In this document: positions 25,979 to 34,715 of the stretch, piece by piece
How the letters are laid out: each line of letters begins with the position of its first letter
Numbering within the stretch: position 1 is the stretch's first letter
From: Leptotrichia shahii
GTDB lineage: Bacteria > Fusobacteriota > Fusobacteriia > Fusobacteriales > Leptotrichiaceae
Assembly (NCBI RefSeq): GCF_008327825.1
Contig: NZ_AP019827.1
Location: 372,001-436,000, forward strand
Direction: 5' to 3'
DNA length: 64,000 bases
Position numbers and translations under genes: made by a program
The notes under the pieces: model-generated
Database searches by the model: none
The model's input: the letters and a program-made list of their open reading frames with translations, nothing else
What the model was told of the DNA's origin: nothing

Positions 25979-28297
25979 ATGAAGGCAAAAAAAGTTGTGT
26001 ATAGGTTAAAAGATGAAGCGATTGTTTATGCAGATGAACAGATCGGATCTGAAGGAGATGAAGTCATTAAGTTTAAAAATGTGATTATAGATCTTGTAAA
26101 AAAACAGATGGTAATTTCTGGAAAAGAAGGAGTTGTAAATACTAAAACACTTGATGTCTCGTTAATGAAGAAAGTCGTTGGGACAACCAAAGACAAAAAA
26201 TGGGAAATTTATACGGAACGTGTAGATTATAAAAAACAGGGCGACCTGTTAAATTCGCCAGTAAAGACAAAACTCGTAAATACGTTTGATGACACTGTTT
26301 CTGAAGCAGATAAAGTTGAAACGACGACAAAATTTGAAACGATTGTAGCTACAGGACATGCAAGATATAATAATAAAAAAGACAAGAAAACTATGACAGC
26401 GGATAAGATTACGTATAATGATCCAACAAAGGTAAGTTTTGCAGAGGGGCATGTTGTTTATAAGGAAGAAAAGACAAAAAGAACCCTTACGGCAGATAAA
26501 ATGCGATATGATGATATTAATAAAATAGGAAATGCAGAAGGAAATGTTCATTATACTTCTCCTGAAAGCAAGCTGGATGCTCAAAAGGCAGATTATTATA
26601 TGAATGGTGACGATGAAAGAGTAGAAGGTTTTGGAAATGTTGTTTATACAGGAAAGGAAAGTGTAATTACAGCAGATAGTGCTGTTTATTTCATCAAGAA
26701 AAAACAAATTAATGGAAATGGACATGTTGTTTATAAAAGTAAAGAAAGTGTAATTACAGGTGACAGTGCTGTTTATTTTGTTGATAAGAAACAAGTTGAT
26801 GGAAGAGGGCATGTTAGATATACGGGAAAAACTATGATAATTACAGGAGATCATGTATTTTACGACAAAATTGCCAATATAATAAATGGTGATGGAAATG
26901 GTACCTATAATTATTTGCCAAGAAAAACAACAGGAACTTACAAAAGTGGAGTTTATGACTTAAAAACACACACTATGACAACAAATGATTACTATACTGC
27001 TAATTATGATGATTATAAAATGGACGGAACAAACCTTGTATATGTTTTCCCTACAGGAAATGCCGTTATGAATGGACCTTTTAATGTAAAAAAACAAAAT
27101 TTTACAGTTCACGGAGAAAATGGTAAAATGAACACCATTTCAAAAGATATTTTTGCAAATAAAATGGTAATGACGAGTGTTCAAGGAGATAGAATTTCAT
27201 CTGATATTGGACAAGGAAGTTTTGAGAAAAAGGAATTCAGATTTGATGGACATGTTAAAGGTAAAATTCGGGGGAATGTGAAAGATCTGGTGAATGATCC
27301 AAGACCACTTGTAGAATCAGAAGCAGTCCATTTTATTGGAAATACTGCAAAAGTTTATTTTGTTTCCCATAAAAATGGAAGTAATATGAGTATTACACGT
27401 AGTGAAATCAAGGAAAATGTTCATATGACTTATAAGGATATTACATTAGATTCCCAATATAATGAGATGGATTCAAGAAGAAACCTTATACTTGCAAGAG
27501 ATAAGGTTATGGTTGATTTTAAGAATAACACTAAGATGACTGCAAATTATCTGTATATGGATATGAATAAGCAGGAAGGATATGCTAGAAATAACATAAA
27601 AATTGTAAGTACATTGCCACAGTTTAGAGCGATTAATACAAGTGCTGATAAGGCTACAATTTATCTGAAGGACAAAAAAATAAAATTAAATGGAAATGTC
27701 GTAACTTACCAAGGTAAAAATCAAATTTCATCTAAAAGTGCAATATATAATATGGATAAAAAAATTCTTGAAAATGAAGGAAATATTCAAATGCAGTATG
27801 AAGTTCAAAATAATAATGAAATTCAACAAGCAAAATCAGATCCTAAAAATTCCGAAGCTGTTCAAGAAGTCATAGGTAAGTTATCAGTTTCTGAAGGAGG
27901 TCATCTTCCGAAATCAATGACTGCCTCAAATGGTGTTCCAGTTACGATAAGGTGGCATTCTTCAAATTCAAGCATATTTTCAACGTCTGGAAGAGTTAAT
28001 AAGCAATTTTATGGCGGGGGAACTAAAGGAGTAACACTAACTGCAACGGCAAAAGCCGGAGTAGATACAGCAGAAAGAACTTTTAGCGTAAGTGTTCCAA
28101 CAGAATCAGCACATGAAATGCTAGTAAGAGCAGCAAGCAATATTTATGTCCCAGAAGATGGAGAAAATCTGCCTTCATCAGTTAGAGTGAATGTAAGAGG
28201 AAGAACAATAGATATACCAATATCTTGGAGTAAAAATGGAGATAGGAATGTTGCAACACTAAGATACGATGGAGCATCTTATCGTCAGCAATTTTAA
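25979..28297 (+). CDS. LptC/OstA (LptA-like) LPS transport protein with C-terminal Ig-like domain
   Basis: 772 residues. Residues about 5-115 resemble LptC (KVVYRLKDEAIVYADEQI, FKNVIIDL, KKWEIYTERVDY). From about 115 a chain of OstA/LptA units follows (TADKITYNDPTKVSFAEGHV, LTADKMRYDDINKIGNAEGNV as successive repeats), and the last 140 residues look like an atypical bacterial Ig domain (VIGKLSVSEGGHLPKSM, ITIRWHSSNS-type strand, VTLTATAKAG). LptC/LptA form the periplasmic bridge carrying LPS. No signal peptide or membrane anchor is encoded: upstream in frame there is a stop within the mutS tail and no start. Two OstA units are near-identical 87-bp tandem copies. Role likely, localisation puzzling. 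Confidence 0.82.
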   Translation: MKAKKVVYRLKDEAIVYADEQIGSEGDEVIKFKNVIIDLVKKQMVISGKEGVVNTKTLDVSLMKKVVGTTKDKKWEIYTERVDYKKQGDLLNSPVKTKLVNTFDDTVSEADKVETTTKFETIVATGHARYNNKKDKKTMTADKITYNDPTKVSFAEGHVVYKEEKTKRTLTADKMRYDDINKIGNAEGNVHYTSPESKLDAQKADYYMNGDDERVEGFGNVVYTGKESVITADSAVYFIKKKQINGNGHVVYKSKESVITGDSAVYFVDKKQVDGRGHVRYTGKTMIITGDHVFYDKIANIINGDGNGTYNYLPRKTTGTYKSGVYDLKTHTMTTNDYYTANYDDYKMDGTNLVYVFPTGNAVMNGPFNVKKQNFTVHGENGKMNTISKDIFANKMVMTSVQGDRISSDIGQGSFEKKEFRFDGHVKGKIRGNVKDLVNDPRPLVESEAVHFIGNTAKVYFVSHKNGSNMSITRSEIKENVHMTYKDITLDSQYNEMDSRRNLILARDKVMVDFKNNTKMTANYLYMDMNKQEGYARNNIKIVSTLPQFRAINTSADKATIYLKDKKIKLNGNVVTYQGKNQISSKSAIYNMDKKILENEGNIQMQYEVQNNNEIQQAKSDPKNSEAVQEVIGKLSVSEGGHLPKSMTASNGVPVTIRWHSSNSSIFSTSGRVNKQFYGGGTKGVTLTATAKAGVDTAERTFSVSVPTESAHEMLVRAASNIYVPEDGENLPSSVRVNVRGRTIDIPISWSKNGDRNVATLRYDGASYRQQF
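26639..26812 (+). repeat. Tandem 87-bp OstA repeat units inside the LPS-transport gene
   Basis: Units 26639-26725 and 26726-26812 share most bases (both begin GTTGTTTATA and contain AAAGAAAGTGTAATTACA or its near match), and a third, more diverged unit follows. Each encodes a 29-residue beta-strand repeat. In-frame gain or loss by recombination is possible. Confidence 0.85.
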
Positions 28298-28309
28298 ATA
28301 ATTGTCATG

Positions 28310-28345
28310 AAAAGTGGGTAAAATTATAAGGCTCACTTTTCTTAG
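28310..28345 (+). terminator. Probable terminator after the OstA gene
   Basis: AAAAGTGGG pairs with CTCACTTTT (one mismatch) over a 13-base loop; followed by CTTAGTTT, a modest U-run. Confidence 0.6.
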
Positions 28346-28574
28346 TTTACTAAAATTACAAAAAAATTTAATAATAGTCAGATTTTTAGTTGAATATAAT
28401 TAAAACATCTGTTATAATAATTATGAAAGTTAATTTTACTTCTAAACTAAAGGGATATAAGCATTTCACAAGAGTATTGATTTTATTTTAATTTATTATT
28501 TTTAAATCAAAAAAATTTTAATATTTACAAAAAAAAAACAGTAACTGGTTTATAAGCAAAAAAACATACATTAT

Positions 28575-28623
28575 TAAACTTTATATGATATTATTATAAT
28601 GTAAATTTACTATATAAAGTTTA
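28575..28623 (+). promoter_or_regulatory. Inverted repeat enclosing a TATAAT upstream of trhA
   Basis: TAAACTTTATAT (28575-28586) and ATATAAAGTTTA (28612-28623) are perfect 12-bp inverted arms, and the 25 bases between them contain TATTATAATG, a good -10 box. This may be an operator around a promoter. The remainder of the 476-base gap is A+T-rich, with homopolymers. Confidence 0.45.
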
Positions 28624-28645
28624 TTTTATAGTAATTCATCTTATT

Positions 28646-28715
28646 AAATTGAATTTAAAAGTTATAACTGTTTTACTTAATTTCTAAGTTTATTTAATAA
28701 AAAATAATATCAGAA
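28646..28715 (+). repeat. Degenerate copy of repeat family B
   Basis: TTGAATTTAAAAGTTATAAC then ACTTAATTTCTAAGTTTATT parallels the family block seen at 5256-5310; the flanking TTCGAGT end is missing. Confidence 0.4.
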
Positions 28716-28773
28716 AAATTTGATTATGTATTGTAAATAGCTAAAAAATGTTTTTGTATTTGAGGGAGAAAAT

Positions 28774-29454
28774 ATGAATAAAAAAACTAAGAAAAATAAT
28801 TATATATTAAATGAAATACATAAACAAGCGGAGAATTTTTCACATGGAGAGGAAATTGCTAATTTTGTAAGCCATACGGTTGGAGCAGGATTATCAATAC
28901 TAGCTTTTATAATATTAACGATACGTGCTAGCTGGACGCATGATGCAGGAACAATAATATCCTTTATGGCATTTGGTTTTGGATTGATTGTCTTGTATAC
29001 AATGTCATCCATATATCACGGATTAAAGCAGGGGACAGCCAAATCAATATTTGAAATTTTTGACCATTCGGCAATTTATGTTTTAATAGCCGCTTCTTAT
29101 ACTCCATTTTTGTATTTAGTTGTTAATTCTCCAACAAATAAAATCGTATTGACGATTCAATGGATAGTTTGTGTTTTAGGAATTGTGTTTAAAGCATTTT
29201 TTACAGGTAAATTTAAATTATTTTCAACATTACTTTATCTAATAATGGGATGGATGATTATATTTGCTTGGAATGATCTGATAAATAATATCAATCAAAT
29301 TTCGCTGATTTATTTAATTTTAGGCGGAGTTTTATATTCGCTTGGAACAATTTTCTATTCATGGAAAATATGTAAGTTTAATCATATGATATGGCATATT
29401 TTTGTAATTTTAGGAAGTATTTCACACTTTTTTGCTGTGTATTACTTAGTTTAA
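28774..29454 (+). CDS. trhA: TrhA / hemolysin III family membrane protein (PAQR)
   Basis: 226 residues with about seven membrane spans. Family signposts: HGEEIANFVSHTVGAGLSIL at the N-terminus (zinc-binding His), MSSIYHGLKQGTAK near residue 85, FDHSAIYVLIAASYTP and the C-terminal HMIWHIFVILGSISHFFAV with the last two metal-binding histidines. Bacterial members regulate membrane fluidity or were once called hemolysin III; direct toxin activity should not be assumed. GAGGGAG ribosome site. Probably single-gene or co-transcribed with the IS3 OrfA-like gene 39 bases downstream. Confidence 0.92.
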   Translation: MNKKTKKNNYILNEIHKQAENFSHGEEIANFVSHTVGAGLSILAFIILTIRASWTHDAGTIISFMAFGFGLIVLYTMSSIYHGLKQGTAKSIFEIFDHSAIYVLIAASYTPFLYLVVNSPTNKIVLTIQWIVCVLGIVFKAFFTGKFKLFSTLLYLIMGWMIIFAWNDLINNINQISLIYLILGGVLYSLGTIFYSWKICKFNHMIWHIFVILGSISHFFAVYYLV

Positions 29455-29493
29455 GTAAAAAAAGAATATATCTTATTTAGAAAGGGTAATTTA

Positions 29494-30051
29494 ATGGGAA
29501 GAAAATCGAAAGTATCTAATGAGCTAAAAATTGAACTCGTAAAAATGATATTAGAGGGGAAGGGAACTATTCAAGAATTATCAAAGGAATATAATGTTGC
29601 AAAGTCATCATTAATGACATGGAAAAAAAAATATATTGAAATAGGTGAAGAAAGTATAAAAGTTGAAGATAAAAATAGGCATTACTCTCGTGAAATTAAA
29701 GAAAAAGCTGTTAAGAGCTATTTAAATAATGAAGGTTCATTATTTGAAATTTGTAAAAAATATGATATTGCATCTGTAAGTGTATTGAATTACTGGATTA
29801 GAGACTATAGAAAAAGTATAGATGAACACGGAAAAGTATCGGCATTAAAAAAACATGTAAGAAAAACTATTGAAGCTAAAGTCGAAGCTGTTGAATTTTG
29901 TCAAAATAATAATTATGACTATAATCTGACTATTCGTAAATTCGGAATTTCATATCAACAAATTTATTCATGGGTAAAAAAATATGAAAATGGTGGAGTT
30001 GATGCTTTAACAGATAACCGTGGGAAAAGACGTTCTGAAACTAAGAAATAA
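29494..30051 (+). CDS. Orphan IS3-type OrfA (triple helix-turn-helix) protein
   Basis: 185 residues composed of three helix-turn-helix units: KIELVKMILEGKGTIQELSK with NVAKSSLMTWKKKY; KEKAVKSYLNNEGSLFEICK with IASVSVLNYWIRDY; KVEAVEFCQNNNYDYNLTIRK with ISYQQIYSWVKKY, ending GGVDALTDNRGKRR as IS150-type OrfA proteins do. The leucine zipper and slippery junction to OrfB are missing and no DDE integrase follows; instead there is a strong terminator. It is thus a remnant or a domesticated DNA-binding protein, not a working transposase. Confidence 0.85.
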   Translation: MGRKSKVSNELKIELVKMILEGKGTIQELSKEYNVAKSSLMTWKKKYIEIGEESIKVEDKNRHYSREIKEKAVKSYLNNEGSLFEICKKYDIASVSVLNYWIRDYRKSIDEHGKVSALKKHVRKTIEAKVEAVEFCQNNNYDYNLTIRKFGISYQQIYSWVKKYENGGVDALTDNRGKRRSETKK

Positions 30052-30084
30052 TCTAATGAAATAAAAAAATAATATTAAATATTG

Positions 30085-30132
30085 AAAAAACTGTCAAATT
30101 CATTGATAAATATGAAAATGACAGTTTTTTAG
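30085..30132 (+). terminator. Rho-independent terminator
   Basis: Perfect 12-bp stem AAAAAACTGTCA (30085-30096) / TGACAGTTTTTT (30119-30130); ends the trhA-OrfA unit. Confidence 0.9.
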
Positions 30133-30148
30133 TTTGTATAATAAAGCT

Positions 30149-30220
30149 AATTTAAAATCTAACTCAAATCTTGAATTTATATGATTTTTAATAGCTTAAT
30201 TTTGAATAGGTTCGAGTATA
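30149..30220 (+). repeat. Repeat family B copy
   Basis: AACTCAAAT at 30161-30169, the TTTATATGATTTTTAATAG block and TTCGAGTATATTTT at the end match 5256-5340 and, inverted, 9062-9120. Located between convergent genes. Confidence 0.7.
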
Positions 30221-30275
30221 TTTTAATACTATTTTCTTATGAATTTTTATTTAACAAGTAATTTAGCATAACTTA

Positions 30276-31172
30276 TTATTTTTCCTCACTTTTAGCAGGC
30301 ACAAATTTTCTTTCTGGATTGCTAAAGAATTTTATTCCGATAATCGCAACAACAATCATAACTATACTTATTAAATATGGGAGTCTTATTCCAAAAATTA
30401 ATAAATCTTCTGCTCTAAATGTACTTACAAATGTTCTTATAATCGCATACATAATTAAATAAATCATTGATAAAACTCCAGGATTATATTCTTTTTTTCT
30501 AAAATAAAACCAAAGAATTGTAAATCCAATTAAATTTAAAAATGCTTCGTAAAGCATAGCAGGATGTAACGGCAAATTTGGAAATTCTGATCCAGCTGGT
30601 GTATTTAGCGGAAAAACTAATCCCCAAGGTACAAGCTGCTTAAATTGAGCTTGTGCAGTAGTGCTCATTGATTGGTATTTTATCCACCATTCATTGAATT
30701 TTCCTGAAAAAATTATGCTAAGTGGAGTAAATGTAGGAACTCCATGAACTTCGCCATTTGCCAAGTTTCCGAATCTTCCTAAAAATTGTCCAAATAATAA
30801 AGGTCCAACAGCCATATCTGTAAGCACCCATAAATTCATTTTATTTTTTTTAGCATAAAAACATGCACCAATAAATGCTCCGATAATTCCGCCATGAATT
30901 GCAAGACCGCCTTCCCAAATATAAAATATGGATAAAGGATTCCCAATATAATCGGCAAATTTAAAAATAACATAATATAGCCTTGCTCCAATTAATCCTG
31001 ATACTATCGTTGTAAATGCAAAATCTTCAATAATTTTTCGATCATTAACTCCTCTTTTTTCAGCAACATCATCTGAAAGTGCGATAAACATTCCAAAAAG
31101 AAAAGCTAAAATATACATCAAACTGTAAATTCTAAGTTCAAAACCTCCAATTTTAAATAAATATGGTCTCAT
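30276..31172 (-). CDS. lgt: Prolipoprotein diacylglyceryl transferase
   Basis: Inner-membrane enzyme that adds diacylglycerol to the lipobox cysteine of prolipoproteins, the first step in lipoprotein maturation. 298 residues, about seven spans. Seen: RIYSLMYILAFLFG, GGLAIHGGIIGAF (catalytic-region His), and the Lgt signature GRFGNLANGEVHG near residue 135. It starts at ATG 31172 after AAAAGGAGCATAA. Its likely clients include the tiny lipoproteins encoded near 42700 in this same window. Confidence 0.96.
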   Translation of the reverse strand: MRPYLFKIGGFELRIYSLMYILAFLFGMFIALSDDVAEKRGVNDRKIIEDFAFTTIVSGLIGARLYYVIFKFADYIGNPLSIFYIWEGGLAIHGGIIGAFIGACFYAKKNKMNLWVLTDMAVGPLLFGQFLGRFGNLANGEVHGVPTFTPLSIIFSGKFNEWWIKYQSMSTTAQAQFKQLVPWGLVFPLNTPAGSEFPNLPLHPAMLYEAFLNLIGFTILWFYFRKKEYNPGVLSMIYLIMYAIIRTFVSTFRAEDLLIFGIRLPYLISIVMIVVAIIGIKFFSNPERKFVPAKSEEK

Positions 31173-31201
31173 TTATGCTCCTTTTCAATATTATGTAATA
31201 A

Positions 31202-31238
31202 GGGCTTCTGATTTTTTTAAAAACAAGCCCCTATTTTT
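31202..31238 (-). terminator. Hairpin between aminotransferase and lgt
   Basis: GGGCTT (31202-31207) pairs with AAGCCC (31225-31230); on the minus strand it follows the aminotransferase stop. The U-run is better on the plus side, so efficiency is doubtful. Confidence 0.45.
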
Positions 31239-31244
31239 TAAATT

Positions 31245-32333
31245 TTATAATTGTTTTTTTAATTCTTCTTCAAAGATAACAAAGAAGTCATCAATTTGTT
31301 CTTTTGAAATTTGTCCCAAAATACCAATTCTCATAAGGCTTTCAGCATATTTTCCTTTTCCGCCTGTAACAGTATAATCCTTTTCCTCAAGAGCGGCAAT
31401 AATTGATTTTATTACGATTCCTTCTCTGTAAACAGAAATTAATGTATTTGTTCTATTTTCTTCATTTTTAACTAATAATTTAAATCCAAGTTTTTCTGCT
31501 TTTTCTTCCACATATTTTCTCAAGTTGTGTTTTTGTTTTATTGTATTTTCAATTCCATTTTTGATTAAATCCTTCAATGATTGATTTAATGCTAAAATTA
31601 ATGCAATTGCTGGAGTATAAGGTGTTTCTCCTTTTTCTTCAAAATATTTAATATATTGTTTTAAATCAAAGTAATATTTTGGCAAATCAGAAGTTTCCAT
31701 CGCTTTTTTTGCCTTATCGCTAATTGCTACAAAAGCTAACCCTGGAGGTATTAAAAATGCCTTTTGGCTTCCTGCTATTGCAACGTCAACATGCCATTCA
31801 TCAAAATTAAATTCATTTACTACAAGTCCACTAATTGTGTCAACTACTAATAAAATTTCAGTATTTTTAGTCAAATCTCCAAGTGATTTTATGTCATTTA
31901 AAATTCCAACTGAAGTTTCACTATGAGTAGCTAAAATTCCCTTTAAATCAGGATTTTCAGAAATAACTTTTTTTACATCTTCCAATTTATAGCTTTCTCC
32001 AAATTCATATTGTAAATTAATTACATTCAAGCCATAAATTTCTGCGATTTTTCTAAATCTGTCACCAAAATATCCAGTATTTACAGCTAAAACTTTATCT
32101 CCCTTTGAGAAAAAGTTTACAATGGCAGTTTCCATTGAACCTGTTCCAGAAGAAGTTAGAACAGCAACATCATTTTGTGTTGTCTTGAATACTTTTTTCA
32201 AGTTTTCATTGTTTTCTTTCATAATTCTTCTAAATTCAGGTGTTCTGTGATGAATAATGTCATTTCCTAAAATTTCTAGATATTCTTCTGGTATATTTGT
32301 TGGCCCAGGTGTTAATAATAATTTTGAACTCAT
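31245..32333 (-). CDS. Class V aminotransferase (serine/alanine-glyoxylate type)
   Basis: 362-residue PLP enzyme. LLTPGPTNIPEEYLE opening, HHRTPEFR, SSGTGSMETAI, VVDTISGLV (Asp to the pyridine nitrogen) and the PLP lysine in AGSQKAFLIPPGLAF near residue 190 define the alanine-glyoxylate / serine-pyruvate aminotransferase group. The substrate is uncertain: relatives use serine, alanine, phosphonates or ureidoglycine. Sits 36 bases after kdsA on the same strand. Confidence 0.9.
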   Translation of the reverse strand: MSSKLLLTPGPTNIPEEYLEILGNDIIHHRTPEFRRIMKENNENLKKVFKTTQNDVAVLTSSGTGSMETAIVNFFSKGDKVLAVNTGYFGDRFRKIAEIYGLNVINLQYEFGESYKLEDVKKVISENPDLKGILATHSETSVGILNDIKSLGDLTKNTEILLVVDTISGLVVNEFNFDEWHVDVAIAGSQKAFLIPPGLAFVAISDKAKKAMETSDLPKYYFDLKQYIKYFEEKGETPYTPAIALILALNQSLKDLIKNGIENTIKQKHNLRKYVEEKAEKLGFKLLVKNEENRTNTLISVYREGIVIKSIIAALEEKDYTVTGGKGKYAESLMRIGILGQISKEQIDDFFVIFEEELKKQL

Positions 32334-32369
32334 AAATCTTTCCTCCTAAAGTTTATATTTTTTATTTTT

Positions 32370-33206
32370 TTATAGTTCTTTTGTTAATTTATCATATTTC
32401 AAAAGTTTTGTTAAAATTTCTTCAATATTATCTAATTTTAGCATATTTGGTCCATCAGATAGACCTTTATCGGGATCGGGATGTACTTCAGCAAAAATCC
32501 CATCTACTCCCACAGATACAGCCGCTCTTGCAAGTGGATAAACATAATCACGGTTACCACCTGAAGTTTCACCTCTTCCTCCTGGAATTTGTACCGAATG
32601 TGTTGCATCAAATATAACTGGATATCCAAATTTTCTCATTTCCAAAAGTCCACGCATATCTACAACAAGATTATTGTATCCAAATGAAGCTCCACGTTCG
32701 CAAAGCATTATATTCTCATTTCCAACTTCCTGAAATTTTTTTACAACATTTTTCATATCCCAAGGTGCTAAAAACTGCCCTTTTTTAATATTTACAGCTT
32801 TTCCTGTTTTGGCTGCGGCAACAAGCAAGTCGGTTTGCCGTGATAAAAAAGCTGGAATTTGTAAAAGGTCAATTACTTTTGCAGCTTCTTTACATTGATA
32901 AGGTTCGTGAATATCAGTCGCAAGAGCAACGCCATATTTAGACTTGACTCTTGATAAAATTTCAAGTCCTTTTTCAAGTCCAGGTCCTCTAAAAGATGAA
33001 ATTGAAGAACGGTTAGCCTTGTCAAATGAAGCCTTAAAAACATATTGAATGCCCAGTTCATCCGTAATTTCTTTCATTTTCCCAGCCACTTCCATAACCA
33101 GATCTTCCGATTCAATCACGCAAGGTCCTGCAATCAAGAAAATCTTGTCATTACCAATCGTAATATCATCAGTAATTTTAACTTTTTTCACTTTATCTAT
33201 TAGCAT
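32370..33206 (-). CDS. kdsA: 3-deoxy-D-manno-octulosonate-8-phosphate synthase
   Basis: Condenses arabinose-5-phosphate and phosphoenolpyruvate to Kdo-8-P for the LPS core. About 278 residues. Motifs: [81 protein letters not shown] and EVHPDP. ATG 33206 is chosen because AGAAAGGA lies eight bases before it; the ATG at 33236 would add ten residues with no ribosome site. kdsD, which makes the arabinose-5-phosphate, is divergently encoded 1.5 kb away. Confidence 0.96.
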   Translation of the reverse strand: MLIDKVKKVKITDDITIGNDKIFLIAGPCVIESEDLVMEVAGKMKEITDELGIQYVFKASFDKANRSSISSFRGPGLEKGLEILSRVKSKYGVALATDIHEPYQCKEAAKVIDLLQIPAFLSRQTDLLVAAAKTGKAVNIKKGQFLAPWDMKNVVKKFQEVGNENIMLCERGASFGYNNLVVDMRGLLEMRKFGYPVIFDATHSVQIPGGRGETSGGNRDYVYPLARAAVSVGVDGIFAEVHPDPDKGLSDGPNMLKLDNIEEILTKLLKYDKLTKEL

Positions 33207-33294
33207 AATCTGAATCCTTTCTAAAAAGTTTTTCATATAATTTATTTTATCACAATATTACTTTTTTTGCTAATTTTTTTCTAAATAATTCCTT

Positions 33295-33323
33295 TTGATA
33301 AAACAGATAAATTGTGTTATACT
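33295..33323 (+). promoter_or_regulatory. manC promoter
   Basis: TTGATA (33295-33300), 17-base spacer, TATACT (33318-33323). It leaves a leader of about 205 nt that contains repeat DNA. Confidence 0.65.
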
Positions 33324-33367
33324 TTTAAAGGAAAAATTAACTATACTTATTTAATAGTTATATGAAT

Positions 33368-33500
33368 TTTGAGTAATATTCTTTCCTATTTAAATAACAA
33401 ATTTGTTATGAAGGAAGTCAATAAGTAACTAAATCTTTTAAATAGGATAAATGCTATTTAGCAAGAGGTTACAAACCCTTATCATGAGATAAATGATGAG
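33368..33500 (+). repeat. Mosaic intergenic repeat in the manC leader
   Basis: TTTTGAGTAATATT (family B end), CTATTTAAATAACAAATTTG, a near copy of the latter unit (CTTTTAAATAGGATAAATG), then the palindrome CAAGAGGTTACAAACCCTT (33462-33480) and the direct duplication GAGATAAATGATGAGATAAA. Confidence 0.6.
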
Positions 33501-33536
33501 ATAAATGAAATTAATTAGAAGAACAGGAGAAAAAAT

Positions 33537-34664
33537 ATGGATAAAGTAGCTTTAATTATGGCTGGAGGAAGTGGAACAAGATTTTGGCCATTATCTACAA
33601 ATGACAAGCCGAAGCAATTTTTGGATCTGGTGTCGGAAAAGACAATGATTAAGGAAACTATCGACAGAATAAAAGAAATCATTCCAGTAGAAAAAATATT
33701 CATTTCTACAAATATTAAATATTTTGATATAATAAAAAAAGAATTGCCTGAAATTGCTGACAGAAATATAATTTTTGAACCAATGGCACGAGATACAGCG
33801 GCTTGTATAGGATATGCAGCCTGCATTATTAGGAAAATTTATAAAAATAGCATTATGGCAGTTTTACCATCAGATCATTTAATAAAAAAAGAAAAGGAAT
33901 TTTTGGAAAGCCTGAAATTTGCATTTTGTGAGGCTGAAAAGAATAAGATTGTTACGCTTGGGGTTAAGCCGACTTATGCTGAAACTGGATATGGATATAT
34001 TGAGTATATTGATAGGAAAAATAAAAAAAATGATTGTGAAAAGAATGGAATTAAAGAAAAATTTGAATCGTATAAAGTGAAAAAATTTAGAGAAAAGCCA
34101 AATAAGGAATTAGCTGAAAAATATATTGAGCAGGGGAATTATCTTTGGAACAGCGGAATGTTCGTATGGAAAACGGAATTTATTTTAAACGAAATAAAAA
34201 AACACATGGAAACACATAAAGTGATTTTGGAAAATATTGAAAAAATGCTTGAAAATGTGGATTTAGATCAAGTTTTTGGAGAAAAATTGAGTAATTTTGT
34301 AAAAGATGAGTTTGAAAAATTTGAAAAAATCTCGATAGATTTTGGAGTGATGGAGCATACTAAATCTGTGAGTGTAATTCCTGTTGATATTGACTGGAAT
34401 GATGTTGGGAATTTTAAGTCACTTGAAGATATTTTTCCAAAGGATAAAGACAGTAACGTTGTGCGGTCTGATTATTTTGAGCAGATTGAATCTGAAGGAA
34501 ATATTGTGATTAATAAGGAAAATGAAAAAATTATTGCTACAATTGGGCTTGAAAATATTGTTATTGTAAATACAAAGGATGCTTTGCTTGTCTGTCATAA
34601 GGATAAAAGTCAGGAAGTAAAGAAAATATTAAATAAAATTGAATTAAATAAAGTAAAAAAATAA
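33537..34664 (+). CDS. manC: Mannose-1-phosphate guanylyltransferase
   Basis: Makes GDP-mannose from mannose-1-phosphate and GTP for glycan assembly. 375 residues, the short form without the isomerase domain. Nucleotide-binding IMAGGSGTRFWPLSTNDKPKQFL, FEPMARDTAACIGYAA, LPSDHLI, ETGYGYIEY, FREKP and WNSGMFVW are all visible. First gene of a second envelope cluster (kdsD, flippase, GT2 follow). Gene symbol by function. Confidence 0.93.
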   Translation: MDKVALIMAGGSGTRFWPLSTNDKPKQFLDLVSEKTMIKETIDRIKEIIPVEKIFISTNIKYFDIIKKELPEIADRNIIFEPMARDTAACIGYAACIIRKIYKNSIMAVLPSDHLIKKEKEFLESLKFAFCEAEKNKIVTLGVKPTYAETGYGYIEYIDRKNKKNDCEKNGIKEKFESYKVKKFREKPNKELAEKYIEQGNYLWNSGMFVWKTEFILNEIKKHMETHKVILENIEKMLENVDLDQVFGEKLSNFVKDEFEKFEKISIDFGVMEHTKSVSVIPVDIDWNDVGNFKSLEDIFPKDKDSNVVRSDYFEQIESEGNIVINKENEKIIATIGLENIVIVNTKDALLVCHKDKSQEVKKILNKIELNKVKK

Positions 34665-34715
34665 AATTTTTTGTTGTTTATATTGATATATTCAAAAAAA
34701 GGAGAAAAATAAAAA

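Noticed and set aside
26249-26854. Long open frame (about 200 codons) on the minus strand inside the OstA gene
   Set aside because: It mirrors the repetitive OstA coding sequence, has Ile/Asn/Ser-rich composition from antisense codons, no ribosome site and no recognisable domain.
28774-29454. Hemolysin (virulence) reading of the hemolysin III family gene
   Set aside because: The protein is a PAQR/TrhA-type membrane protein; the historical name does not show toxin activity.
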